Source: Clostridium thermobutyricum (GTDB taxonomy: Bacteria; Bacillota; Clostridia; Ch29). From it: 64,000 nt of DNA. The translations under genes were made by a program, and so were the position numbers. How positions within the stretch are numbered: position 1 is the stretch's first letter; each line of letters starts with the position of its first letter. Below the pieces are notes generated by a model that saw nothing but the letters and a program-made list of their open reading frames with translations, made no database searches and had not been told where the DNA came from. Of the stretch, positions 52,995-61,833 are shown piece by piece. Where the stretch lies: positions 57,658-121,657 of the forward strand of contig JAENYX010000002.1 in the NCBI GenBank assembly GCA_016841565.1, written 5' to 3'.

Positions 52995-54320
52995 ATGGAG
53001 CAAAGGGGCCACCTTATTAAAGAAGTCCAGGCAGGAAGCATAGCAGAAGAAATGAATGTCAGGGCGGGGGACCTGCTACTGGAAGTAAACGGTAATCCGG
53101 TGGCAGATATAATAGAATATAGATACCTGATTAACGAAGAGTACATAGAAATGCTGATTCAAAAAGCCTCCGGGGAGCAGTGGCTGCTTGAGATAGATAA
53201 AGAATTTCATGAGGATCCGGGCCTTGTATTTGAAACCGGGCTTATGGACCAGGGAAAAAGGTGCAAAAACAAATGCCTGTTTTGCTTTATTGACCAGCTG
53301 CCAAAGGGTATGCGGGACAGCTTGTACTTTAAGGATGACGACGCAAGGATGTCCTTTCTTCACGGAAACTTTATAACACTGACAAATCTGGAGACAAAAG
53401 ATATAGACAGGATAATCAAATATAGAATAAGTCCGCTGAATATTTCGGTACATACAACAGACCCCGGACTGAGAGTAAAGATGCTGGGAAATCCAAAGGC
53501 CGGCCAAGCCCTTGCTTTAATAGGACTGTTTTTGGAACATGGCTTGACGCTCAACTGCCAGATAGTATTATGTCCGGGAATAAACGACCGTCGGCACCTG
53601 GACAAATCGCTGAAGGATCTTGGTGACATGGGGCGGGGAATAAACAGTATAGGAGTGGTACCGGTCGGCATAACAAAATACAGAAAGGGCTTGTTCTCCT
53701 TGAAACCCTTTGACAGGGAGGATGCCGCAGCGGCGGTAAATACTGTTGTTAAATGGCAGAAATATTTATTACAGCGCTATGGGTGCAGGATTGTGTATGC
53801 CGCCGACGAATTATACCAGAAGGCTGGAATACCCATTCCCGCGGCCGGGGACTATGACGGTTTTCCGCAGTTGGAAAACGGAATAGGAATGACGGCTCTT
53901 TTCGGTCAGCAGTTTAATAGTGAATTGGAGGCAACTGACTGGGAACAGCAAAGACCAGGAGAAATGTCGGTGGCTACGGGGTTGGCGGCCTATGAGTTTA
54001 TAAGCCGACTTGTCAGGAAAACAGAAGAGTTATCAGGTCAAATAACAGTGCACGTATACCCAATAGCAAATAATTTTTTTGGAGAGACTATAGATGTGGC
54101 CGGACTGATTACCGGCCGGGACCTGTTAAAACAGCTGGAGGGCAAAGACCTTGGAGACAGGTTGTTGATACCCCGATGTATGTTAAAGGCGGAGGAAGAA
54201 CTGTTTCTTGACGGTGTTTCTGTGTCCCGGATTCAGGAATGCCTGAATACAAAGGTGGAAGTATGTGAAGTTAATGGGCGGGAGTTGCTGCGAAAAATAG
54301 TTCAGGGGGAAAAATTATGA
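52995..54320 (+). CDS. DUF512 radical SAM protein with PDZ domain
   Basis: 441 aa. N-terminal PDZ-like region (~5-70: VQAGSIAEEMNVRAGDLLLEVNG), then a Cx3Cx2C cluster (CKNKCLFC) typical of a radical SAM site, LPKGMRDSLYFKDDDARMSFLHGNFITLTN, and a C-terminal DUF512 domain (~270-430). This family lies next to der (engA) throughout the Firmicutes and may act in iron-sulfur or cofactor biochemistry; no substrate is known. ATG 52995 is the best spaced of several in-frame ATGs after GGAGG. ATGA overlap with der. Confidence 0.88.
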   Translation: MEQRGHLIKEVQAGSIAEEMNVRAGDLLLEVNGNPVADIIEYRYLINEEYIEMLIQKASGEQWLLEIDKEFHEDPGLVFETGLMDQGKRCKNKCLFCFIDQLPKGMRDSLYFKDDDARMSFLHGNFITLTNLETKDIDRIIKYRISPLNISVHTTDPGLRVKMLGNPKAGQALALIGLFLEHGLTLNCQIVLCPGINDRRHLDKSLKDLGDMGRGINSIGVVPVGITKYRKGLFSLKPFDREDAAAAVNTVVKWQKYLLQRYGCRIVYAADELYQKAGIPIPAAGDYDGFPQLENGIGMTALFGQQFNSELEATDWEQQRPGEMSVATGLAAYEFISRLVRKTEELSGQITVHVYPIANNFFGETIDVAGLITGRDLLKQLEGKDLGDRLLIPRCMLKAEEELFLDGVSVSRIQECLNTKVEVCEVNGRELLRKIVQGEKL

Positions 54321-55645
54321 CAAAACCTATTGTTGCAATAGTAGGAAGACCAAATGTGGGAAAATCTACATTTTTTAATAAGATAGCCGGGAAAAGGATA
54401 TCCATAGTGGAGGACACACCGGGTGTTACAAGGGACAGGATATATTCGGACGTTGAGTGGCTCAGCCACAGGTTTACCCTGATAGATACCGGCGGCATTG
54501 AGTTTTCCACAAATGATGTCATTTTAGAGCAAATGAGGATACAATCGCAGATTGCAATAGATACGGCGGATGTTATTCTTTTTATGGTGGATGTGAGGGA
54601 GGGCATAACTTCAACCGACTATGAAGTCGCAGAAATTTTACGAAAAACCCGTAAGCCGGTACTGCTTGTCTGCAATAAAGTTGATTCAAAAAAAATGGAG
54701 GACCATGTATACGAATTTTATAATCTGGGACTGGGTAAGCCCATAGCAATTTCCTCGGCGCAGCAGCTGGGTCTTGGCGACCTGTTGGACGAGGTGGTTG
54801 ATAAATTTCCATCCGACAAAGGAGAGGATCAGGACAATGATATTACAAGGGTTGCCATACTGGGCAAACCAAATGTGGGCAAGTCATCCATACTGAACAG
54901 GATTTTGGGCGAGGAAAGGGTAATAGTAAGCGATATACCAGGCACTACCAGGGACGCAATAGACACTCCCTTTAAAGTTGGCGACAGAGAATATATTCTG
55001 ATAGATACCGCCGGTATAAGAAGAAAAAGCAGAATTGAACAGGCAATAGAAAAATACAGTGTTATCAGAGCGTTAACGGCAGTATCAAGGAGTGATATAA
55101 GCCTTCTGGTAATAGACGCCTGCGAAGGTCCAACCGAACAGGATACCAAGATTGCAGGCCATATACATGAGGAAGGTAAAGGATGTATAGTGGTGGTCAA
55201 TAAGTGGGACCTGATAGAAAAGGAAACCATGACCTCCGAAGAGCATAAAAAGAGTATAAGAAACAAACTCGCATTTATTGACTATGCGCCCATTGTTTTT
55301 GTGTCGGCAAAGACCGGTCAAAGGGTGGGTAAAATTCTCGATCTTGTGGATGAAATATCCGTACAGGCGGCGCTGAGAGTTTCCACCGGTGTACTCAATG
55401 ACGTAATAGGTGAGGCCACCCTTATGAACCAGCCGCCTTCGGATAAGGGCAGGAGACTTAAGATATTTTATGGGACTCAGTTTGCAGTGAAGCCCCCGAC
55501 ATTTGCAATATTTGTAAATGATAAGGAGTTGATGCATTTTTCATATCTCAGATATATAGAGAACCAACTAAGAGATGCCTTCGGGTTTGAGGGAACGCCC
55601 ATTAGAATTATTGTAAGGGAAAGAGAAAGAAAAGGAGGTGTCTAA
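54317..55645 (+). CDS. der: Ribosome biogenesis GTPase Der (EngA)
   Basis: 442 aa with two G domains and a KH-like C-terminus. GD1: GRPNVGKSTFFNKI, DTGG, NKVD. GD2: GKPNVGKSSILNRI, DTAGIRRKSRI, NKWD. It acts in 50S subunit assembly. The start overlaps the DUF512 stop. Confidence 0.97.
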   Translation: MTKPIVAIVGRPNVGKSTFFNKIAGKRISIVEDTPGVTRDRIYSDVEWLSHRFTLIDTGGIEFSTNDVILEQMRIQSQIAIDTADVILFMVDVREGITSTDYEVAEILRKTRKPVLLVCNKVDSKKMEDHVYEFYNLGLGKPIAISSAQQLGLGDLLDEVVDKFPSDKGEDQDNDITRVAILGKPNVGKSSILNRILGEERVIVSDIPGTTRDAIDTPFKVGDREYILIDTAGIRRKSRIEQAIEKYSVIRALTAVSRSDISLLVIDACEGPTEQDTKIAGHIHEEGKGCIVVVNKWDLIEKETMTSEEHKKSIRNKLAFIDYAPIVFVSAKTGQRVGKILDLVDEISVQAALRVSTGVLNDVIGEATLMNQPPSDKGRRLKIFYGTQFAVKPPTFAIFVNDKELMHFSYLRYIENQLRDAFGFEGTPIRIIVRERERKGGV

Positions 55646-55648
55646 CCT

Positions 55649-56257
55649 ATGGGGATAATTGTCCCGTTTTTTGCGGGATATCTTTTTGGCAATATAAACG
55701 GAGCATACATAGTAGGAAGGGTAGTTGGAGGTATTGACATACGGGAACACGGAAGCAAAAACGCCGGTGCAACTAATGTTAACAGGGTTCTAGGAAGCAA
55801 ACCCGCCCTATTTGCCCTGGCCATAGACCTTCTTAAAGGAGTGACGGCGGTAATCCTGGCAAGGAGCCTTGGCGGTGGAGATATGCAAGCTATTATGGCC
55901 GGCGTTGGAGCTGTCTGCGGGCATAACTGGCCTTTCTTTCTCAAATTTAAAGGAGGGAAAGGAATAGCAACTTCTTTGGGCGTTTTGCTCAGTCTGGATT
56001 ACCAGGTAGCACTGATACTCCTATTAGTTGGCATAGTGATAATACTAACAACCCGTTACGTATCTCTGGCCTCGGTAGCTGGGGCGGTATTGTATCCGGT
56101 TCTTGTTATTGCTTTTAAGCTGTCTGAAGAAATGATGGTATTTTCGCTTATTATTAGCGTTTTTGCTCTGTTAAGGCATAAAGAGAATATTAAACGATTG
56201 CTGAGGGGACAGGAAACAAGGGCAAGCATAAAATTTGCAACAAAAAAGGAGGACTGA
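55649..56257 (+). CDS. plsY: Glycerol-3-phosphate acyltransferase PlsY
   Basis: 202 aa, five or more membrane helices. Uses acyl-phosphate for the first acylation of glycerol-3-phosphate. Motifs: SKNAGATNVNRVLG, GHNWPFFLKFKGGKGIATSLG, and the third cytoplasmic loop RHKENIKRLLRGQE. Operon with der and gpsA, which supplies the glycerol-3-phosphate. Confidence 0.95.
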   Translation: MGIIVPFFAGYLFGNINGAYIVGRVVGGIDIREHGSKNAGATNVNRVLGSKPALFALAIDLLKGVTAVILARSLGGGDMQAIMAGVGAVCGHNWPFFLKFKGGKGIATSLGVLLSLDYQVALILLLVGIVIILTTRYVSLASVAGAVLYPVLVIAFKLSEEMMVFSLIISVFALLRHKENIKRLLRGQETRASIKFATKKED

Positions 56258-56262
56258 CCGAT

Positions 56263-57279
56263 ATGAGCGGGAAAATAGCTGTAGTGGGAGCAGGGAGCTG
56301 GGGCACCGCCCTTGCGACGGTACTTGACAGCAAAGGTATAAAACTAAATCTGTGGATTCGTGAGGAAGACCTGCTTAAGACAATAAAGGATACCAGAGAA
56401 AACAGCATGTACCTGCCTGGGGTTAAGCTTGGAGAGAACATTAACCCAACCGGGGATATGGAAGAATGTGTAGATGGGTGTGATGCTGTGGTGTTTTCGG
56501 TACCCTCCCACGTGGTGGGGAGTGTTGTGAGATCGCTGGCTCCTTCCATTAAGCCCCGGCAAAGAATAGTCAATGTGGCTAAAGGACTGGATTCCGGCAC
56601 TCTGAAACGTTTGTCCCAGGTAATCAAGGAAGCACTGCCCGACAACCAGGTGGCAGTTATGTCGGGGCCCAGCCACGCAGAAGAGGTGGGAAAAGGTATT
56701 CCCACAACAGTGGTTGCGGCCTGTCCTGAACGGGAAATGGCGGAATATGTACAAAACCTGTTTATGGCTCCGGTGTTCAGGGTCTATACAAACCCTGATA
56801 TAATCGGTGTGGAAATGGGAGGGGCGCTAAAGAATGTTATAGCTTTGGGAGCAGGTATTTCAGACGGGCTGGGATACGGCGACAATGCAAAGGCAGCCTT
56901 GATGACCAGAGGAATAGTTGAAATCGCAAGGCTGGGAATTAAAATGGGAGCAAAGGCTTCCACCTTCGCCGGGCTTTCAGGGATAGGAGACCTGATAGTT
57001 ACCTGCACCAGTATGCACAGCAGGAACAGAAGAGCAGGCATACAAATAGGGCAGGGAAAAACCCTCGAACAGGTTTTGGGAGGAACTCATATGGTAGTTG
57101 AAGGAGTGAAAGCCACCCAGGCGGCTCATGAGCTGTCTGTGCTTCACGGTATTGAAATGCCCATAACAAAGGAAATATACAGTGTACTGTTTGAGGGGGC
57201 CGATGTTAAAAAATCGGTAGAGAACCTGATGTTAAGGAGTAAGACCCATGAGGTGGAAGAGATAGTGGAAGGATGGTAG
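56263..57279 (+). CDS. gpsA: Glycerol-3-phosphate dehydrogenase [NAD(P)+]
   Basis: 338 aa. Makes sn-glycerol-3-phosphate from DHAP. Rossmann loop VGAGSWGTALATVL, catalytic Lys in MGGALKNVIALGAGISDGLGYGDNAKAALMTRG, and FAGLSGIGDLIVTCTS. Directly follows plsY, the next enzyme of phospholipid synthesis. Confidence 0.96.
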   Translation: MSGKIAVVGAGSWGTALATVLDSKGIKLNLWIREEDLLKTIKDTRENSMYLPGVKLGENINPTGDMEECVDGCDAVVFSVPSHVVGSVVRSLAPSIKPRQRIVNVAKGLDSGTLKRLSQVIKEALPDNQVAVMSGPSHAEEVGKGIPTTVVAACPEREMAEYVQNLFMAPVFRVYTNPDIIGVEMGGALKNVIALGAGISDGLGYGDNAKAALMTRGIVEIARLGIKMGAKASTFAGLSGIGDLIVTCTSMHSRNRRAGIQIGQGKTLEQVLGGTHMVVEGVKATQAAHELSVLHGIEMPITKEIYSVLFEGADVKKSVENLMLRSKTHEVEEIVEGW

Positions 57280-57312
57280 ATGGCAGATTATAGGTCACAG
57301 ATCACGGATCAC

Positions 57313-57486
57313 AAAAAAGCTCCGGGGAAAACCGAGACCACTGAAAAAGTCCCTTTTTGTCATCCTGAGCGACAGCGAAGGATCTTTAAGTTATTGAAAG
57401 CATTAGATTCTTCAACTGCGTTTCAGAATGACAAGCAAAAAAGCGTAGTTTTTCAGCAGTCTCGGGAAAACCCCGGGGCTTTTTTG
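57313..57486 (+). terminator. gpsA intrinsic terminator split by a 130-bp element
   Basis: Left arm AAAAAAGCTCCGGGG (57313-57327) and right arm CCCCGGGGCTTTTTT (57471-57485) are complementary except for one T·G wobble. Removing the element at 57334-57463 and one duplication leaves the loop AAAA, an ideal terminator. Confidence 0.85.
57334..57463. mobile_element. 130-bp MITE-like element, family 2, copy B
   Basis: Identical over all 130 bp to the copy at 32257-32386. Flanked by the direct repeat GGGAAAACC at 57325-57333 and 57464-57472 (9 bp, or 8 bp if the end is shifted by one base). It lies precisely in the loop of the gpsA terminator. Identity of the copies implies recent movement. Confidence 0.85.
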
Positions 57487-57618
57487 AATGGGGACAATGC
57501 CGGACTTAGTATGCACATGAGCAATGGGAAGCCGATTTTTTAGTAATAATACTTGTTTTAACTCATATATATATATTGTTAATGCATGTTCAATTTAGTA
57601 AAAGGAGGGATAAAAGGG

Positions 57619-59097
57619 GTGGGAGAATTCAACATATATAAAGACATAGCAGAGCGCACTCAAGGAGATATATATATTGGAATTGTAGGTCCTGTGAGAA
57701 CAGGGAAATCAACCTTTATAAAAAGATTTATGGATCTACTTGTGCTGCCAAATATAGATAATCCCTATATCAGGGAAAGGGCCAAGGATGAACTGCCGCA
57801 AAGCGGTGCAGGGCGTACCATTTCTACCACAGAGCCTAAATTTGTGCCTAATGAAGCGGTTGAATTGATGTTAAAGGATAATGCCAAATTCAGGGTGAGA
57901 CTGGTTGACTGTGTAGGGTATATGGTCAAGGGAGCTATGGGTCATCTGGAAAATGAGATGCCAAGGATGGTGTCAACGCCATGGTTTGAAAATAAAATTC
58001 CCTTTGAAGAGGCCGCCGAGCTTGGAACAAGAAAAGTAGTAACAGACCATTCGACCATCGCATTATTGGTTACAACCGACGGTTCCATTACCGAAATACC
58101 CAGACAAAGCTATATACAGGCAGAGGAAAGGGTGGTAAGAGAGCTAAAAAGCCTGAACAAACCCTTTGTTATGATTCTCAACAGTACCAGGCCAAGAGCT
58201 GAGGAAACCAGGAACATGGCCGAAGCTCTGGAAGCAAAATACCAAGTACCGGTATGTATTGTAGATTGTATGAACATGTCAATGGATGATGTGCATTTTA
58301 TACTCGAAAGGATACTGTTCGAGTTTCCGGTTACCGAAATACATATTAATCTTCCGCGCTGGATTGATGGTTTGGTTCTGGAGCATTGGCTGAAGAAGGA
58401 TATAATTAAAGCTGTAAAGGAATGTACAGATGAGGTTAATAGTCTCAAAGATACCGAAAATATTCCCGAATCCTTCAGTGTATATGAATTTGTGGAAGTG
58501 GCTGAACTGGAAGATATTAGCCTGGGAGAAGGTATTGCGCGTATTAATATAAAGCCACAAACCGACCTTTTCTACCGAGTGATAGGAGAGATTACAGGGT
58601 ATTCCCTGGAGGGAGAACATCAGCTTCTCGGTTTGGTAGAAGAGCTTTCGGGAGCTAAGAAACAATATGACAGAGTGGCTTCTGCATTAAAAGATGTGTG
58701 GGATAACGGCTATGGAGTAGTATCACCCAAGTTGGATGAACTCATTCTGGAAGAACCGGAGATATACAAACAGGGAAGCAGGTTTGGGGTAAAAATGAAG
58801 GCCAGTGCCCCGTCCATTCACATGATTAGAGCTGATATACAGACCGAGGTATCTCCTTTGGTTGGTACAGAGAAACAGAGCGAAGAGCTCCTGAATTATC
58901 TGATTTCAGAATTTGAAAATAATCCATCCAAGCTGTGGGAGTCAAATATTTTCGGTAAATCCCTGTATGATTTGGTACGGGAACAGCTTCAAAACAAGCT
59001 GCTCAAGATGCCGGAGGATGCCCAGTCCAAGCTGCAGTATACACTTCAGAGGATAGTCAACGAAGGGACCGGAAGTTTAATCTGCATAATATTATAA
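57619..59097 (+). CDS. spoIVA: Stage IV sporulation protein A (SpoIVA)
   Basis: 492 aa, the same length as Bacillus SpoIVA. A TRAFAC-type ATPase domain (~1-240) with Walker A GPVRTGKSTFIKRF and RLVDCVGYMV as the Walker B/switch region; middle and C-terminal assembly domains follow. It polymerises with ATP hydrolysis to form the basement layer of the spore coat. GTG 57619 was chosen because AAAGGAGG lies 10 nt upstream and the length then fits. Expression by SigE is expected from other species. Confidence 0.95.
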   Translation: MGEFNIYKDIAERTQGDIYIGIVGPVRTGKSTFIKRFMDLLVLPNIDNPYIRERAKDELPQSGAGRTISTTEPKFVPNEAVELMLKDNAKFRVRLVDCVGYMVKGAMGHLENEMPRMVSTPWFENKIPFEEAAELGTRKVVTDHSTIALLVTTDGSITEIPRQSYIQAEERVVRELKSLNKPFVMILNSTRPRAEETRNMAEALEAKYQVPVCIVDCMNMSMDDVHFILERILFEFPVTEIHINLPRWIDGLVLEHWLKKDIIKAVKECTDEVNSLKDTENIPESFSVYEFVEVAELEDISLGEGIARINIKPQTDLFYRVIGEITGYSLEGEHQLLGLVEELSGAKKQYDRVASALKDVWDNGYGVVSPKLDELILEEPEIYKQGSRFGVKMKASAPSIHMIRADIQTEVSPLVGTEKQSEELLNYLISEFENNPSKLWESNIFGKSLYDLVREQLQNKLLKMPEDAQSKLQYTLQRIVNEGTGSLICIIL

Positions 59098-59104
59098 GGG
59101 TTTG

Positions 59105-59132
59105 GGACCTTCAAAGGGTCCTGTTTTATTTT
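59105..59132 (+). terminator. Intrinsic terminator after spoIVA
   Basis: Stem GGACCTT / AGGGTCC with loop CAA, followed by TTTTATTTTT. Confidence 0.75.
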
Positions 59133-59145
59133 TATATAAAGATAG

Positions 59146-59169
59146 AAGGGTTCTCGGATGAGAACCCTT
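59146..59169 (-). terminator. Hairpin at the 3' end of the - strand pair
   Basis: Perfect 10-bp stem AAGGGTTCTC / GAGAACCCTT with a 4-nt loop, between the convergent spoIVA and the - strand gene. The T tract on the - strand is weak. Confidence 0.6.
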
Positions 59170-59203
59170 AATTACTCCAATATTAAAGTTCGGACAATCA
59201 ACT

Positions 59204-60466
59204 TTATCTGCGGTGAAGCCTGGGGGCGCCTATAAAGGCAAGTCCTGCCTGGGTAAGAGCTTTTGCGGTCCTGTTTAAGGCATTGTGCTTTTCAAGGTAG
59301 TTCCTTAAAAGCTTATCCATTTCTCCTGAAGCTTCAATTTCGTGCTTGGGCCGGAAGTAATCCAGAATGTCCGAAGGATGGTCTAAAGTTACCTCAATAT
59401 CAGGATCTCCTCCTTCATGCTTAGCCGAAATGTTTGGTACGCTGCGGGCTATTTCCACCAGTTCGTCCCGTCTGTTGTAAGGCTGACGTACAATGCTCTT
59501 ATAGGTTTCGGTTATATGATGCTCAATCCTGACATTGCTTTCCAGCCCCAGGCTGCTTCTTATTTGGGAGCTTAGCTCAAGAGTCCCGTTGTCTATCGAA
59601 TTGCTGAGGTTAAAGCCTGACAGGGGAGTAGATCCATCCTCTCTTGCAAGCATACGTCCCATAAGCAGTGTCCACAGCACCGAATAGGGATTATCATTGC
59701 CCATGAAAACAGAAATTTTGAACCTTACGTCGATTCCCAATTTGTAAAGGATGTACCCAAGCAAAACTGTTCCCGGATTGGTATTAAGCACTTCATCTAT
59801 GCCGTAATTTGTGTAGTAGTAAAGGTATTCATCCACCCATGCAAGGGGATATTGGTTTGGCTGGCCGATACCGCCAAAGTAGCCTGTAATGGTTTCAGGG
59901 CCGTTAAGATGCAGGTTTGACCCGTCGGTGCCTTTGGTGTCAAGGGTTTCCACATAGCTTGCACCTATAATCTGCATGGCCGCTGCAACGGCAAGGATAT
60001 CACCGCTGTCATTTTCCTGCTCTTTCATACAGCGGACGCGAATGTACCTTCCCGGCATTATTTCCTTTTTATCTATGGCTTGTCTGGCTTGTTCAATAAA
60101 CCATGGGAAAAACTGCATTGCGCTTATTTCCAGGGTAACTGCTTTACCCTCATCGAAGGATATGGTACCGTACTTGTCTCCCAGAATCCCCTTTCTGTAT
60201 TCCGAGATTGTGGTAAAGGCTCCTTTGTCCCTTGCCGATATCAGCCATTCAAGGTCTTCTACATAGGGAGAATCCTGATTGCGAAGGCGGCTCATGATAT
60301 TGGGCAGCTGCCGTGCTTCCTTTGCACGGGCATTAATCTCCTGAGGCGTGCCGTACTTTTCGACAATCCTGAGAACATCTTTTATAAGCTGATTTGAAGA
60401 GTCTGTAATAAAGCTATTGATGTCGTCGATAACACAAGGGCTGATGGACAAACAGTCCTTATTCAT
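59204..60466 (-). CDS. Unrecognised protein paired with panB
   Basis: 420 aa, no signal peptide or membrane segment. ATG 60466 has an excellent AAGGAGGATG site. Distinctive stretches: FFPWFIEQARQAIDK, RYIRVRCMKEQENDSGD, LDTKGTDGSNLHLNGPETITGYFGG, FMGNDNPYSVLWTLLMGRML and NLSNSIDNGTLE. The alternation of strands and helices with Gly/Asn/Asp loops suggests a TIM-barrel-like enzyme, but I cannot name the family. It lies directly downstream of the panB-like gene (36 nt), so the two are probably co-transcribed and may share a substrate. Confidence 0.8.
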   Translation of the reverse strand: MNKDCLSISPCVIDDINSFITDSSNQLIKDVLRIVEKYGTPQEINARAKEARQLPNIMSRLRNQDSPYVEDLEWLISARDKGAFTTISEYRKGILGDKYGTISFDEGKAVTLEISAMQFFPWFIEQARQAIDKKEIMPGRYIRVRCMKEQENDSGDILAVAAAMQIIGASYVETLDTKGTDGSNLHLNGPETITGYFGGIGQPNQYPLAWVDEYLYYYTNYGIDEVLNTNPGTVLLGYILYKLGIDVRFKISVFMGNDNPYSVLWTLLMGRMLAREDGSTPLSGFNLSNSIDNGTLELSSQIRSSLGLESNVRIEHHITETYKSIVRQPYNRRDELVEIARSVPNISAKHEGGDPDIEVTLDHPSDILDYFRPKHEIEASGEMDKLLRNYLEKHNALNRTAKALTQAGLAFIGAPRLHRR

Positions 60467-60502
60467 ACAACATCCTCCTTATTATTTTTATCCGGTCTTG
60501 CT

Positions 60503-61351
60503 TTATTCAAATTCTCCGAACAACCGTTGGAAATCTTCTATGCTGTCTTTGATATGATAAACATGGTCATCGGTGGGGAATTTGCCGGTTCTTACATCAT
60601 TGATATACTCCTTTAAGGCATTTGTCTCTATCTCGGCTACATTGGCGTACTGTTTCACGAACTTTGGTGTAAACGCCTGGAAAAGACCCAGCATATCACC
60701 GCATATAAGCAATTGTCCGTCACATGGGCCGGCCCCTATTGAGTAGACCGGAATATCCAGCTTGTTTTGTATGAACTTGGTCAACTCGGGTGGCACAGCT
60801 TCCAGCAGCAGCGAATATGCGCCTGCTTCCTGCACTGCAAGGGCATCCTTTATAAGCTCCCGGGCGCTGGATACATCTCTTCCCTGTGCCTTGAAGCCTC
60901 CCAACTGTCCCGAACTCTGGGGTGTCAGCCCGATGTGTCCCATTACCAGCATTCCTGCATTGGTTATTGCCCTGATACGGCTGGCAACCCTTCTGCCGCC
61001 TTCCAGTTTTACGCAGTCCATGTCGGCCTCCTTGAGAAAACGGCCTGCATTTTCCACAGCCTCCTCATCGGATTTCTGGTAAGACATGAAGGGCATATCG
61101 CCGATAACCCAGGTGTTTGGTGCTCCTCTTCTGACCGCCTGACAATGGGAAATGCAATCATCCATTGTCACGGGAATGGTGCTGCTGTAGCCGAGTACCA
61201 CCATGCCGAGGGAATCTCCTACCAGAATCATGTCCATACCTGCCTGCTCGGCAAATGATGCCATAGGGAAGTCATAGGCAGTTATCCATGCTACCTGTTC
61301 ATGGTCCTTCTTCATTCTGGCAAAATCAAGGACACTTTTCTTTTTTGCCAT
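60503..61351 (-). CDS. panB: 3-methyl-2-oxobutanoate hydroxymethyltransferase (PanB)-like
   Basis: 282 aa. Known PanB enzymes make ketopantoate from 2-ketoisovalerate and methylene-tetrahydrofolate. Signatures: TAYDFPMASFAEQAGMDMILVGDSLG, DMPFMSY, CVKLEGG, GHIGLTPQ, and IGAGPCDGQ. The TIM barrel and Mg site residues look intact, though panC and panD are not adjacent, and the gene is instead linked to an unknown ORF, so the physiological substrate may differ. GTTATG: the second ATG (61351) has 6-nt spacing from AAAGGAGG and is preferred to ATG 61357. Confidence 0.85.
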   Translation of the reverse strand: MAKKKSVLDFARMKKDHEQVAWITAYDFPMASFAEQAGMDMILVGDSLGMVVLGYSSTIPVTMDDCISHCQAVRRGAPNTWVIGDMPFMSYQKSDEEAVENAGRFLKEADMDCVKLEGGRRVASRIRAITNAGMLVMGHIGLTPQSSGQLGGFKAQGRDVSSARELIKDALAVQEAGAYSLLLEAVPPELTKFIQNKLDIPVYSIGAGPCDGQLLICGDMLGLFQAFTPKFVKQYANVAEIETNALKEYINDVRTGKFPTDDHVYHIKDSIEDFQRLFGEFE

Positions 61352-61833
61352 AACCATCCTCCTTTGAATTTTTTAAAATAGCGTTTAACACGAATGAAAA
61401 GGGTACAGAAGCACAACAACTTCTGCAGTAAGTTTGTCTGCTATTTAATATATTATAAGTTCTACAGGAATATGTTTATTCCTATCGTATCAATAATATT
61501 TCTAAAATATTTCCAAATGTCATTGAACATAAGCAATAGCAGATAAGTTGTATAATAAATTATCACAATTAACAAAAAAGGATGCTTATGGTATATCCTC
61601 TTATATGTTTAAGTCAGCGAAACCATAACATTTCAAAAGTTCGTGCAAACCTTTTGGCTGATGTTTATGCAAGGTAAAATTGATTGAACAATTGTCTGTT
61701 GTGGAAATACATGCTAAATAATGAATTGTCTAACACTCTAAACGGTGATAATATATGATTATCAGGAAAGAAGATTCCTATCTTTTCCTATGCTGCTCTT
61801 ATGCCATATGATTTATGTTTAGGAGCTGGTTCT
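61352..61833. other. Intergenic region, no gene seen
   Basis: AT-rich divergent space between panB (-) and the acetyltransferase (+). It must hold both promoters. A small GGAATA/TATTCC hairpin lies near 61466-61482. No ORF with a ribosome site, RNA gene or repeat was recognised. Confidence 0.5.

Noticed and set aside
57280..57543. 87-codon frame after gpsA
   Set aside because: It runs through the split terminator and the 130-bp element; no ribosome site or protein-like pattern.
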